Shown: positions 45,364 to 54,491 of the stretch, piece by piece | Position numbering within the stretch: the first letter of the stretch is position 1 | Layout: each line of letters opens with the position of its first letter | Program-made: the position numbers and the translations under genes | Assembly: GCA_000751555.1 (NCBI GenBank) | Contig: CCEZ01000049.1 | Location: 310,001 to 374,000, forward strand | DNA length: 64,000 nucleotides | From: Anaerosalibacter massiliensis | GTDB lineage: Bacteria > Bacillota > Clostridia > Tissierellales > Sporanaerobacteraceae | Reading direction: 5' to 3' | The notes under the pieces: generated by a model | Seen by the model: the letters and a program-made list of their open reading frames with translations, nothing else | Databases searched by the model: none | What the model was told of the DNA's origin: nothing

Positions 45364-48300
45364 TTAGGCTTCTCTTTCCTTCTTCTTGCCTATCCATAGT
45401 TTTGTTCCAACTACTAATAAAATAACACCTAGAATGCTAATCCATAGCATAGAAGATTCTCCTGTCTTAGGAAGTGCTGTCTCTCTTGATTTGTCTTGTA
45501 TATTAGGTTTAGTTGATTTATTATCTGGTTTATCTACCTTCCCCGGCTTAGTTGGTTTATTTGGTTTATTTGGTTTTTCTGGCTTAGTTGGTTTAGTTGG
45601 TTTTTCTAGTTCCTCTGGTTCTGGTTGAGGTTTAGAAGCTTCTTTATCCTTTAAACTTTCTATTGCTACTTCTATAGCTTTAACTACATTATCTACCTCT
45701 TCTTGAGTTACTTCCTCTTTATTAAGTATTTCCTTTCCCTTTGCTATTGCTTCATTTAATACTTTTATGCTGTTTTCTGTCTTGCCTTCTGTATTTATAT
45801 TTTTAGCTTTGTTTATTATTTCTTCTAATTTTATCTTGTCCACTTCTGGCTTAGGTTCTGGTTTTGGTTCTGGATCTTTCTTATCCTCAAGATTTTTTAT
45901 TGCTAATTCTATATCCTTAACTGCATTATCTATTTCTTTTTGAGTTACTTCTTCTTTGTTAAACATTTCTTTACCTTTTGCTATTGCTTCTCTTAATATT
46001 TTTATGCTTTCTTCTGTTTTACCTTCTAATTCTATATTTTCAGCTTTATTTATTATTTCTTCTAATTTTGTCTTATCTACTTCTGGTTTTGGTTCTGGTT
46101 TTTCTTCATCTTTAAGGTTTTCCATTGCTACTTCTATATTCTTAACTGCGTTGTCTAATTCTTCTTGAGTTACTTCTTCTTTGTTAAGTATTTCTTTACC
46201 TTTTGCTATTGCTTCATTTAATACTTTTATACTATCTTCTGTTTTGCCTCCTAATTCTATATTTTCAACCTTGTTTATTATTTCTTCTAATCTAGTTTTA
46301 TCTACTTCTGGTTTAGGTTCTGGTTCTTCTTTATCTTCAAGATTTTCTATTGCTGTTTCTATAGCTTTAACTGCACCGTTTATTTCTTCTTGGGCTACTT
46401 CTTCTTTGTTAAGTATTTCTTTACCCTTTGCTATTGCTTCTTTTAACACTTTTATGCTTTCCTCTGTTTTGTTTTCTAAATCTATTTTTTCTGCCTTATT
46501 TATCACTTCTTCTAATTTAGCTTTATTTACTTCTGGCTTTAACTCTTCTTTTACTCTTACTTTAACATTTACTTCTGGCTTATCTCCTGTCACACCTTCT
46601 GGCAATTCATAACTTCCTACAAATTTATATTCTCCTGCTTTATTCCCATCATATTCTTCACTTGTCCAATTTATATCTACTTCTTTCTTGCTGCCATTGC
46701 TTAAGTTTAATATTATTCTTTCTGGCAATGCTACATTTTCTTTTTCTGTTCCAAAATCCACTTCTAGATTATCTATTTTTCCTATACTTACTACTGTAAC
46801 TGTCTCTATCTCTGGCGATTTAATTGTTAAAATATATTCTTTATCTATACCATATTTTTCAATAACAAACTTTGTTGGATGATCTACGTCTACTGTATTG
46901 AATTTACCCTCTGACCAATCTCCTCCTGCACCACCATCTTGTTTTATATTTACTCCTTCTGTTCCAAGAATTTTTAATGTATAAGAACCAAGACCTATCA
47001 TATCTAATTCATCTTCTGGAAAATCTTTTGGTAGTTGTACTGTAATTTCAGTTCCGTTTATTTCACCCTTAGCTATTAACTCTCCACTCTTTAAGAATTC
47101 AACTTCATTAATAGATAATTTTTCACGTTCATCTTCTAAAAATACTGGAGCTATACTTGTCTTTCCATCTTTACCATTGTTAATAAATGCACTTTTTTCT
47201 ACTTTTACTTCATTTTTATAATTGTCAATTCTTGCATTTCCCTCTAAAATATTGTTGTCTGCAAAAGCATTTATTCCAATTTCCTTTACACTCTTTGGAA
47301 TATAAATATTAGCTAACTTATTCTCACTAAAGACATTAGTTCCAATAGTTGTAACTCCCTCTGATATATTTATTTTTTCTATTTCATTTGAGGAAAAAGC
47401 ACCATTTTCAAGATCTTTTACATTGCTTGGCAATTCTAATTCAGTTATTTTATTCTTTGAAAATGCATCAGCCTTAATTATTTCTACACTATTTGGTATA
47501 TTTATAGTTTTCAATTTATTATTATGAAATACAAAAGATCTTATTTCTTTTATTTTATTTGGAATACTTACCTCTATTAATTCATTATCACTAAAGGCAT
47601 AATCTCCTAATACGATTACATTATTTGGAATATCAACTTTAGATAATTTATTATTTGTAAATGCACCTGAACCTATAAGATCCAATGAATTTGGTAATTT
47701 TATATTAGTTAGTTCATTATTCCTGAAAGCATTCTTTTTAATCTCAAGCAACCTTTCTGGAAAACTTATCTTAACCAGTTTATTACCTTCAAATGCACTT
47801 TCCTCTATCGAAATTATATTGTTTGGAATATTAACTTCTGCTAATTCGTTTCCTTTAAAAGCTTCTTTTTGTATTTCTATTACACTGTCTGGAATATAGA
47901 TAGCTTCCAATCCCTTATTTTGGAATGCACCAGTACCTATTTCCATAACAGGCTCACCATCAATTTCATTTGGAATTACTACATCTTTATCTTTTCCTTT
48001 ATAGTCTATAATTGTATTAGTATCCTTATTAAATTCTAATTCTGATTCTGGAATTTGTTTGGATACCTTAACTATAGTCTTAACTTTTAATTCTGTTGGA
48101 GGATCTGTCTGTCTTACATCTTCTGGAAGTTCAAATGTCCCTACGGCATTATAAGCACTTATTTTATTGCCATCATAATTTTCTATACTCCAGTTCAAGT
48201 CAACTTCATATTCTTCTCCATCAGAATCTATAATTTTTGTTGTTTTTGGTAGTAGTTTTTTTGCTTCCTTTTCTGTTGTTCCTATATCTACTAGAACATA

Positions 48301-49842
48301 GTTAATTGGCTTAATATCCTTTATTGTAGGTAACTCATCTTTACCTCTATATTGTGCATATAGGGTAATATCATGTTCAGGCATGGACAGGTATTCACCA
48401 GCCTTATATATTGTTCCACTACCATCAGGTTTTGTATTCCAATTCTTAAATTTCTTATCACCCACTGCAGCTGCTTCAGTAAGTTCTATTGCCGCATATG
48501 GAGCTACCTTCTCTGTTTTTGTCTCTCCATCTAATACATATGTTGCATTATGAGCTTTAGATTCTCTATATTCATCAGAAAGCATGTATTTATATTCACC
48601 ATTTTTCATATCAGTCATATCATATAAGGGTTCTATACCTTTTTTATAGCGGTCGTAGGCAATAAGTCCATAAAGGGCTTGATCTGTTGCCATTGCATTT
48701 ACTCCTGTACCTGCACCGCCACCGCCATCATTACCTGCTGTTACATGCTTAAATCCTCCAGACTCTGGTGACTTTCCACTTCCAGCTGCCCAAAAAGTTA
48801 GAAGGGCATCTATCATATTATTAGTTGCAACTCCATCCCTATTGGCTCCCTTTGTAATAAAACTACAATTCTTACCAATATATCTTAATTCTACATTATC
48901 TGACTTTGGATCTATATTAAGTGCTGTTAATGCTACAATAGCTTGTACAGTACTTTCAGCGTTAACATTTCCCCAAGCATTATAACCACCATTATCTACT
49001 TGCAATTCTGAAAGTGTATAAATACCTCTTTCTACTACCTTAGCAAATTCCTCATATGAAGGTGAATCTTTTTCACGAACTTTATTATATTTGGTTTCAT
49101 TTAAATAATAAGGTGCCAATGCCTGTAAAGTCATTCCTGTCATATCAGGATCTGGCATCTTACCAAAAAGAGCCCAACCTCCAACTGTTCCATCTTTCTG
49201 AACAATTTCCTTATCTAATATAAAGTTAATCATTTTACTAAAAGTATTTGCATCTTTATTATCAGGTTGCTCATAAAACTTATATCCTCCTGTATTCATA
49301 GCTATAATTTCCCAAACAGGTCCATTAATTCCTTGCCTATAGGAAAAACTATGAGAACTAGACAATTTCTCAATAAAATCATATTTTCCAGCTACTTTTG
49401 TAACATCATATCCTAATGATGTTAATGTAAGCATAAGACGGGACCACTCTGTAGATTTACTACGGTCAAGGATTCCATCCTTTTCAATAACATATTTCTC
49501 AATTCTTTTTATGTAGTCTGTAAAATACTCCTCTTCAAGCTCACCTGTATAGCCATATCCTGTATACAACCCTCTTAACAAGTCCATAACAGACCATTCT
49601 CCAAAGGTTGATCCCATTGTTGGCTCTGGAACTGTCTCCATTATATATTTTGCTGCTGCATTGATATAAAACCCAATTTCTGGCTGTTCATCTTCCCAAA
49701 AACGAATTTCTAAATCCTTATAATCTTTTGTATAATCATAAGCTACAGCAGATACCGTCATAGGAAGCATGTTCATAACCAATATTAGTGCAAGAACTAA
49801 AGATGTCAAACCTCTAGTAAACTTTTTCTTAAAATTATTCAA
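45364..49842 (-). CDS. LPXTG wall-anchored alpha-barrel and leucine-rich-repeat protein
   Basis: 1492 residues. Signal peptide (GLTSLVLALILVMNMLPMTV), then an alpha6/alpha6 barrel, about 35-400 (GINGPVWEIIAMNTGGYKFY; GGWALFGKMPDPDMTGMTLQ; NGGYNAWGNVNAESTVQAIV). An InlB B-repeat-like unit (FKNWNTKPDGSGTIYKAGEY), an Ig-like Big_4 domain, about nine BspA-type leucine-rich repeats (IPNNIISIEESAFEGNKLVK type), another Big_4, four FIVAR repeats, a Pro/Lys spacer, LPKTG near 1457, a helix and a basic tail follow. I start at TTG 49840-49842: AAGGGGGG lies six bases before it, and the ATG at 49905 would lie inside the riboswitch terminator. Riboswitch 4 controls it. I infer a surface corrinoid binder/adhesin. 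Confidence 0.87.
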   Translation of the reverse strand: MNNFKKKFTRGLTSLVLALILVMNMLPMTVSAVAYDYTKDYKDLEIRFWEDEQPEIGFYINAAAKYIMETVPEPTMGSTFGEWSVMDLLRGLYTGYGYTGELEEEYFTDYIKRIEKYVIEKDGILDRSKSTEWSRLMLTLTSLGYDVTKVAGKYDFIEKLSSSHSFSYRQGINGPVWEIIAMNTGGYKFYEQPDNKDANTFSKMINFILDKEIVQKDGTVGGWALFGKMPDPDMTGMTLQALAPYYLNETKYNKVREKDSPSYEEFAKVVERGIYTLSELQVDNGGYNAWGNVNAESTVQAIVALTALNIDPKSDNVELRYIGKNCSFITKGANRDGVATNNMIDALLTFWAAGSGKSPESGGFKHVTAGNDGGGGAGTGVNAMATDQALYGLIAYDRYKKGIEPLYDMTDMKNGEYKYMLSDEYRESKAHNATYVLDGETKTEKVAPYAAIELTEAAAVGDKKFKNWNTKPDGSGTIYKAGEYLSMPEHDITLYAQYRGKDELPTIKDIKPINYVLVDIGTTEKEAKKLLPKTTKIIDSDGEEYEVDLNWSIENYDGNKISAYNAVGTFELPEDVRQTDPPTELKVKTIVKVSKQIPESELEFNKDTNTIIDYKGKDKDVVIPNEIDGEPVMEIGTGAFQNKGLEAIYIPDSVIEIQKEAFKGNELAEVNIPNNIISIEESAFEGNKLVKISFPERLLEIKKNAFRNNELTNIKLPNSLDLIGSGAFTNNKLSKVDIPNNVIVLGDYAFSDNELIEVSIPNKIKEIRSFVFHNNKLKTINIPNSVEIIKADAFSKNKITELELPSNVKDLENGAFSSNEIEKINISEGVTTIGTNVFSENKLANIYIPKSVKEIGINAFADNNILEGNARIDNYKNEVKVEKSAFINNGKDGKTSIAPVFLEDEREKLSINEVEFLKSGELIAKGEINGTEITVQLPKDFPEDELDMIGLGSYTLKILGTEGVNIKQDGGAGGDWSEGKFNTVDVDHPTKFVIEKYGIDKEYILTIKSPEIETVTVVSIGKIDNLEVDFGTEKENVALPERIILNLSNGSKKEVDINWTSEEYDGNKAGEYKFVGSYELPEGVTGDKPEVNVKVRVKEELKPEVNKAKLEEVINKAEKIDLENKTEESIKVLKEAIAKGKEILNKEEVAQEEINGAVKAIETAIENLEDKEEPEPKPEVDKTRLEEIINKVENIELGGKTEDSIKVLNEAIAKGKEILNKEEVTQEELDNAVKNIEVAMENLKDEEKPEPKPEVDKTKLEEIINKAENIELEGKTEESIKILREAIAKGKEMFNKEEVTQKEIDNAVKDIELAIKNLEDKKDPEPKPEPKPEVDKIKLEEIINKAKNINTEGKTENSIKVLNEAIAKGKEILNKEEVTQEEVDNVVKAIEVAIESLKDKEASKPQPEPEELEKPTKPTKPEKPNKPNKPTKPGKVDKPDNKSTKPNIQDKSRETALPKTGESSMLWISILGVILLVVGTKLWIGKKKEREA
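45650..46540 (-). repeat. Four tandem FIVAR-coding repeats
   Basis: Four direct repeats of about 200-230 bases, each coding for a three-helix unit of the type VDKTKLEEIINKAENIEL... NAVKDIELAIKNLED. They vary by small changes. Three like units lie at 50560-51210 in the next gene. They form a rigid stalk between head domains and cell wall. Confidence 0.85.
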
Positions 49843-49869
49843 TTTTTTCCCCCCTTGTTTTAAACTTTT

Positions 49870-50120
49870 TATAATAAAAAGAGCTTCTATCTTAGGAAGT
49901 TTCAAACTCCAAAAACTAAGATAGAAGCTCTATTTATGCTGTAGAACTTTACTTAAAACGAATCCCTTATGCGAGGCTCATTTCCCATCATCAAAGAGCA
50001 GGTTCCCGACTAAAGCTAAACTTTTCACGGTAGCGCATCTGTTCAGGAATTTCACCTGATTCCCTAAGGATAATATACCTATCCTTCCCAATATATAAAC
50101 TATTGAGACTACTTTGATAT
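49870..50120 (-). promoter_or_regulatory. Cobalamin riboswitch 4 (class II-like) with terminator
   Basis: Same parts as riboswitch 3: ATCAAAGTAG, GGGAATCAGGTGAAATTCC, AGATGCGCTACCG, AGTCGGGAACCTGC, CTCTTTGAT, P13 loop CGCAT. The terminator is near 49876-49932, its stem AGAGCTTCTATC on the 5' side of the RNA's final hairpin. It ends about 30 bases before the TTG start of the 1492-residue gene. Confidence 0.92.
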
Positions 50121-50160
50121 AAAGTTAAATTGTAATCTAATAATATTATACGAACATTCT

Positions 50161-50202
50161 TATACTTAATTTAAGTATAGCATATTTAATTTTCAAAGGC
50201 AA
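50161..50202 (-). promoter_or_regulatory. Promoter of riboswitch 4 with overlapping palindrome
   Basis: Minus strand TTGCCT (50197-50202), 17-base spacer, TATACT (50174-50179) with TG one base upstream; 19-base palindrome at 50161-50179. Identical in layout to the riboswitch 3 promoter. Confidence 0.5.
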
Positions 50203-50290
50203 ACTGATTTTAATTTTTCTAATGTAGTTATAATCATGCTCATAGGAACATTTTTCTATAATTCTATAAATATTATTATACAAAAAAATA

Positions 50291-50320
50291 AGGATGAAAA
50301 CTCATGAAAGTCTTCATCCT
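50291..50320 (-). terminator. Terminator after the 829-residue gene
   Basis: Stem AGGATGAA / TTCATCCT with inner pairs, followed on the minus strand by TATTTTTTTG, 11 bases beyond the stop codon. Confidence 0.8.
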
Positions 50321-50331
50321 AATAATTAATT

Positions 50332-52821
50332 TTAGGCTTCTCTTTCCTTCTTCTTGTCCATCCATAATTTTGTTCCAACTACTAGTAAAATAACACCTAG
50401 AATACTAATCCATAGCATAGAAGATTCTCCTGTCTTAGGAAGTGTTGTTTCCTTTGGTTTATTTTTTATATTAGGTTTAGTTGGTTTATTATCTGGTTTA
50501 TCTACTTTTCCTGGCTTAGTTGGTTTCTCTGGTTTATTTGGCTGAGGTTTAGAAGCTTCTTTATCCTTTAAACTTTCTATTGCTACTTCTATAGCTTTAA
50601 CTGCATTATCTACCTCTTCTTGAGTTATTTCCTCTTTATTAAGTATTTCCTTTCCCTTTGCTATTGCTTCATTTAATACTTTTATGCTATTTTCTGTCTT
50701 GCCTTCTGTATTTATATTTTCAGCTTTATTTATTATTTCTTCTAATTTTGTCTTATCTACTTCTGGTTTTGGTTCTGGTTTTTCTTCATCTTTAAGGTTT
50801 TCCATTGCTACTTCTATATTCTTAACTGCGTTGTCTATTTCTTCTTGAATTACTTCTTCTTTAACAAGTATTTCTTTACCTTTTGCTATTGCTTCTTTTA
50901 ATACTTTTATACTATCTTCTGTTTTACCTTCTAATTCTATATTTTCAGCCTTGTTTATTGCTTCTTCTAATCTAGTTTTATTTACTTCTGGTTTAGGTTC
51001 TGGTTCTTCTTTATCTTCAAGATTTTCTATTGCTGTTTCTATAGCTTTAACTGCACCGTCTATTTCTTCTTGAGCTACTTCTTCTTTGTTAAGTATTTCT
51101 TTACCTTTTGCTATTACTTCTTTTAATACTTTTATGCTTTCCTCTGTTTTATTTTCTAAATCTATTTTTTCTGCCTTATTTATCACTTCTTCTAATTTAG
51201 CTTTATTTACTTCTGACTTTGACTCTTCTTTTACTCTTACTTTAACATTTACTTCTGGCTTATCTCCCGTAACACCTTCTGGCAATTCATAACTTCCTAC
51301 AAATTTATATTCTCCTGCTTTGTTGCCATTGTATACTTCACTTGTCCAATTTATATCTACTTCTTCTTTAGTTCCATTACTTAAATTCAATTTTATCTTA
51401 TTTGGTAATTTTGTTATTGCATCTTCTTTATTAGTACCAAAATCTACTTCTATATCTTCTATTGGATCTATTTCTTTTACTGTTACTACTTCTTCTTTTA
51501 CAACTACTTTAACATTTGCTTTTGGCTTGTCTCCAATTACTTCTTCTGATAGCTTATAGTTTCCTACAAATACATATTCTTCTGATTTATTACCATCATA
51601 TTCTTCACTTGTCCAAGTTACATTTACTTCTTCTTTAGTTCCATTACTTAAGTTTAATTTTATTTTCTTTGGTAATTTTTCTAATACTTTTTCCTTGCTT
51701 GTACCAAAGTCTACTTCTATATCATTTATAGCTTCTATTGATACCACTTCTACTATATTATTTAAAGCTTTTTCTAAATTGCTTAAAGATTTATCAATGT
51801 CTTCTTGAGTAGCATTGACAGTTTGAAGAACTTTAATAGCATCATCATATGCTTTCTTGATTTTACTTATCTTCAAATATTCATCTTTTCTATCACTACT
51901 ATTTATTTCTGCTACTTTTTTAGTCAATTCATCTTTATCTACCTTAGGGAAAAAGTTATTTTCATAACCCCCGCCCATGGCATCTGCACCACCAATATCA
52001 TTTCCATAAGCTAATGTAAATTGTACACGCATTACATCTCCATCTTGAAGATACTTGTCAGCAAATCCTACATTTGGAAACACATTATTTACAGCATACA
52101 TCCATCCTGACATATAGTTAAAATTAAATTCTCCTAGACCATATTCTGGGTCATATTCTTCTTCATCATATACCCCGTTTAGTTTTTCTTTCAGTGCATC
52201 TGGAATTTTAGGGGTATCTTTATAAACTGTATTTGTGTCATCTAAAACATTTTCTAAATAAAAACTACTTTCAAGATTACCCGTATTTTCATACTCATAT
52301 CCATGATTTCTTATTATCTCATCTAATTCTTGAGCTGCATTTCTCCCTTTATGAATATCAACTTGAATAGGCTCTATTAAGTATCCTAACCCTACTGTAA
52401 ATGCCTCCATACTAAAAGTAAAACTACCAATTACATCTCCATCTTCTGCTTCTTCACGAATTAAAGTATATTTTTGTAAATATTTCTTTCCATTACAATT
52501 TACATTTATTTCAACATTATTTGTTCCTATCTCTAAATTTAAAGTATAGCTAGTTTTTTCCTTATCATCCCAGTTAATGCTAACTGGCTTTCCATTGTTT
52601 GTGACTCCAATATTTGAAGTACTTATTTTTTCTCCACTAGAATCTTTTGCCCACAAATCAAATGTTATCTTATCTGCTTTTGTGGTCATTTCTTTTAAAG
52701 TAGTTTCAATACTTGGTTCAGATGTTTCTACCCCTTCTGTAAATGATAAATTTGCCGTAGAAAACAGTATTGTAAATACCATTAAAAAAGATAAGAACTT
52801 CTTAATACTATTATTTTTCAA
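50332..52821 (-). CDS. LPXTG wall-anchored DUF4430 protein
   Basis: 829 residues. Signal peptide (FLSFLMVFTILFSTANLSFT), an Ig-like segment (SNIGVTNNGKPVSINWDDKE), DUF4430 at about 128-280 (FSMEAFTVGLGYLIEPIQVD; FNYMSGWMYAVNNVFPNVGF; DGDVMRVQFTLAYGNDIGGA), a helical FIVAR-like unit, two Big_4 Ig-like domains, three FIVAR repeats, a Pro/Lys spacer, LPKTG near 794, a membrane helix and KKKEREA tail. Its last third is very like that of the 1492-residue neighbour, down to the DNA. It starts 34 bases after the riboswitch 5 terminator. I infer a wall-displayed beta-type B12 binder. Confidence 0.88.
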   Translation of the reverse strand: MKNNSIKKFLSFLMVFTILFSTANLSFTEGVETSEPSIETTLKEMTTKADKITFDLWAKDSSGEKISTSNIGVTNNGKPVSINWDDKEKTSYTLNLEIGTNNVEINVNCNGKKYLQKYTLIREEAEDGDVIGSFTFSMEAFTVGLGYLIEPIQVDIHKGRNAAQELDEIIRNHGYEYENTGNLESSFYLENVLDDTNTVYKDTPKIPDALKEKLNGVYDEEEYDPEYGLGEFNFNYMSGWMYAVNNVFPNVGFADKYLQDGDVMRVQFTLAYGNDIGGADAMGGGYENNFFPKVDKDELTKKVAEINSSDRKDEYLKISKIKKAYDDAIKVLQTVNATQEDIDKSLSNLEKALNNIVEVVSIEAINDIEVDFGTSKEKVLEKLPKKIKLNLSNGTKEEVNVTWTSEEYDGNKSEEYVFVGNYKLSEEVIGDKPKANVKVVVKEEVVTVKEIDPIEDIEVDFGTNKEDAITKLPNKIKLNLSNGTKEEVDINWTSEVYNGNKAGEYKFVGSYELPEGVTGDKPEVNVKVRVKEESKSEVNKAKLEEVINKAEKIDLENKTEESIKVLKEVIAKGKEILNKEEVAQEEIDGAVKAIETAIENLEDKEEPEPKPEVNKTRLEEAINKAENIELEGKTEDSIKVLKEAIAKGKEILVKEEVIQEEIDNAVKNIEVAMENLKDEEKPEPKPEVDKTKLEEIINKAENINTEGKTENSIKVLNEAIAKGKEILNKEEITQEEVDNAVKAIEVAIESLKDKEASKPQPNKPEKPTKPGKVDKPDNKPTKPNIKNKPKETTLPKTGESSMLWISILGVILLVVGTKLWMDKKKEREA
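50560..51210 (-). repeat. Three tandem FIVAR-coding repeats
   Basis: Three direct repeats of about 200 bases coding for NKAENIELEGKTEDSIKVLK-type helical units, closely related to those at 45650-46540 but one fewer. Confidence 0.85.
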
Positions 52822-52854
52822 ATAGCTCCCTCCTTAATTTTTTAAATTTTTCGC

Positions 52855-53095
52855 AACAAAAAAGCTTCTATCATGAGAAAAACTCATGACAGAAGCCCTA
52901 TATATGCTGTAGAACTTTACTTGAAACTAGTACACATGCGAAACTAGTTTTCTGTCATCAAAGAATCTGTTTCCGACTTGGTTATAATCTTTAATATAAC
53001 CTTTACGGTAGCGCATCTGTTCAGGATTTTCACCTGATTCCAGAAAGATAATATATATCTTGCCTTATATAATATATAGGCTTTCTTTGAGTTTA
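52855..53095 (-). promoter_or_regulatory. Cobalamin riboswitch 5 (class II-like) with terminator
   Basis: Minus strand: TTTCTTTGA... (P1 side near 53081), GGAATCAGGTGAAAATCC, AGATGCGCTACCG, a GGTTATA/TATAACC stem, AAGTCGGAAAC, TTCTTTGAT, then P13 with stem AAACTAG/CTAGTTT and CGCAT in its loop. Terminator GCTTCTGTCATGAG / CTCATGATAGAAGC (52863-52897) followed by TTTTTTG. It differs from riboswitch 3 in stems while keeping the pairings, which supports the fold. Confidence 0.92.
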
Positions 53096-53140
53096 AAGTT
53101 AAGTTTTTAGGTTAAAACGCAAAAGAATATGTCTTTACTT

Positions 53141-53169
53141 ATACTATCAAATAACAAATAAAATATCAA
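53141..53169 (-). promoter_or_regulatory. Promoter of riboswitch 5
   Basis: Minus strand TTGATA (53164-53169), 17-base spacer, TAGTAT (53141-53146) with TG one base upstream (extended -10). Confidence 0.55.
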
Positions 53170-53205
53170 TATTTTAAAAATGCTATATTAGCTAAAAGGA
53201 TTTTT

Positions 53206-54051
53206 TTATATGTATTTAGTTTTAATTTCGAATTTCTCACAATAAGAATCTATCTTTGAGCCTTCTTTACATATTACAATTGTATGTTTGTTTACAAATT
53301 CTTCCCCTATTTCATCTAAATCATGAAGTATTTTAACAGTTTTTAATCTTCTACAACCAGTAAAAACTCTATTTCCAATTTCCTTAACATTTAAAGGTAT
53401 TGTGACATTCAACAGAAATTTACAATTTTTAAAAGCAGCATCATCAATTTTTCTAACCTTCTCAGGTATTTGAATATTATTTATTCCAGATAAATAAAAA
53501 GCTTCTTTATCTATATATTCTAAACTTTCTGGAAACTTAATTTCTTTTAGAGATTTTGTTTTGTAAAATGTTCGAAATTCAATTTTTTTAATGTTTTCAG
53601 GTAATTGAATGTTTTTTAAACTATCACAGGAATTAAATGCATCTGCACTAATTTCTTTTATTTCACTTTTATTTGAAATAGTAATCTCCTTTAGATTTTT
53701 ACATCCTTTAAATGTATCTTTACTAATTTTATTCATTCCATTTGGTAAATTGATTCTTTTTAATTTTATGCAATCCTTAAATGCTCCTTCTTCAATTACT
53801 TTTACAGATTCAGGAATATTAACATTTCTTAAAGCTTTACATCCTTTAAATGCATTTTTGCCAATTATAGCAAGAGTTTTTGGAAGAATAATTTCTTTAA
53901 TCATTTCATTATTTTCAAAAGCATTATTTCCAATCCTTATGTAATTCTCCTCTATTTTTAGCCTTTCTTCTCCATAACTTCTTGCTTTTCTTTTATCTAG
54001 CATATAAAAAGTATTTCCCACGTTCCAAACCCTTATCTTCCCCTTTGCCAT
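53206..54051 (-). CDS. BspA-type leucine-rich-repeat protein without signal peptide
   Basis: 281 residues made almost wholly of about nine BspA/LRR_5 repeats of the kind ITIGKNAFKGCKALRNVNIP and KIDDAAFKNCKFLLNVTIPL. The first 30 residues (MAKGKIRVWNVGNTFYMLDK) are not hydrophobic, so there is no classical signal peptide. There is no membrane helix or LPXTG. It may act in the cytoplasm or leave by another route. It follows riboswitch 6, whose terminator lies about 140 bases upstream. A GGAGGGAG ribosome site precedes the ATG. Similar repeats occur in the 1492-residue wall protein. Confidence 0.8.
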   Translation of the reverse strand: MAKGKIRVWNVGNTFYMLDKRKARSYGEERLKIEENYIRIGNNAFENNEMIKEIILPKTLAIIGKNAFKGCKALRNVNIPESVKVIEEGAFKDCIKLKRINLPNGMNKISKDTFKGCKNLKEITISNKSEIKEISADAFNSCDSLKNIQLPENIKKIEFRTFYKTKSLKEIKFPESLEYIDKEAFYLSGINNIQIPEKVRKIDDAAFKNCKFLLNVTIPLNVKEIGNRVFTGCRRLKTVKILHDLDEIGEEFVNKHTIVICKEGSKIDSYCEKFEIKTKYI

Positions 54052-54189
54052 TCACTCCCTCCTTCCAAAAACTATTTATACTAAGTCCACATTAGGCCTA
54101 CACCGTTTAAATAATATTTATTTCTATATTGTGTTTAATTATTAACATTATCTTATATAACCTTAATAAAATAGTTATATTTTCTAACA

Positions 54190-54475
54190 ATAAAAAAAAT
54201 CCTATAACGGTAGGATTTTGCATACTAAGCATGTCTATATATAAAAATATAAATATATATTTTTTAGATAAGTACATGTCCATATAATTTCCCACCGAAA
54301 TCATGGTTTCTATTCTATGGCAGGTCTCCTGACTTAAAGTTTCTAGCCTAATACTCTTATCTTCCCGAAAAATAAATTTCAGTGACGTTTTTAGAGTATT
54401 GTAACTTTTACAGTAGCGGGGGCTGTTAAGGTTTTTCACCTTATTCCCTATTAATGTAAAAACAACCATAGAAGT
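54190..54475 (-). promoter_or_regulatory. Cobalamin riboswitch 6 (class I-like, long form) with terminator
   Basis: Minus strand: CTATGG (P1), GGGAATAAGGTGAAAAACC, AACAGCCCCCGCTACTGTAA (classic core), a long arm of about 85 bases with GTCACTG and CGGGAAGA, then AGTCAGGAGACCTGCC, and CCATAG closing P1 (54314-54319 with 54465-54470). The long arm and the AGGAGACCTGCC end fit class I (adenosylcobalamin) RNAs. A terminator (AAATCCTA/TAGGATTT plus eight T residues) lies at 54192-54217, about 90 bases beyond the aptamer. Confidence 0.93.
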
Positions 54476-54491
54476 ATTTAATTTTATGTCC

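Larger units (their letters stand above)
49870..50470. repeat. Long direct repeat of 44905-45500
   Basis: Riboswitch, promoter, intergenic sequence, terminator and the LPXTG-coding 3' end of the upstream-strand neighbour recur at a constant offset of 4967-4968 bases, with scattered substitutions and almost no gaps. Similarity goes on, less strictly, through the FIVAR and Big_4 coding parts. It marks a tandem duplication of about 5 kb or gene conversion. Confidence 0.85.

Noticed and set aside
45650-46540. Regular repeats that might be a CRISPR array
   Set aside because: The period is about 200 bases or more, the repeats are coding throughout and encode FIVAR helical units; there are no short repeats with unique spacers.
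49843-49905. Upstream ATG giving 21 more residues to the 1492-residue wall protein
   Set aside because: The ATG would fall in the riboswitch terminator hairpin. The TTG at 49842 has AAGGGGGG six bases before it, and the signal peptide then has normal length.
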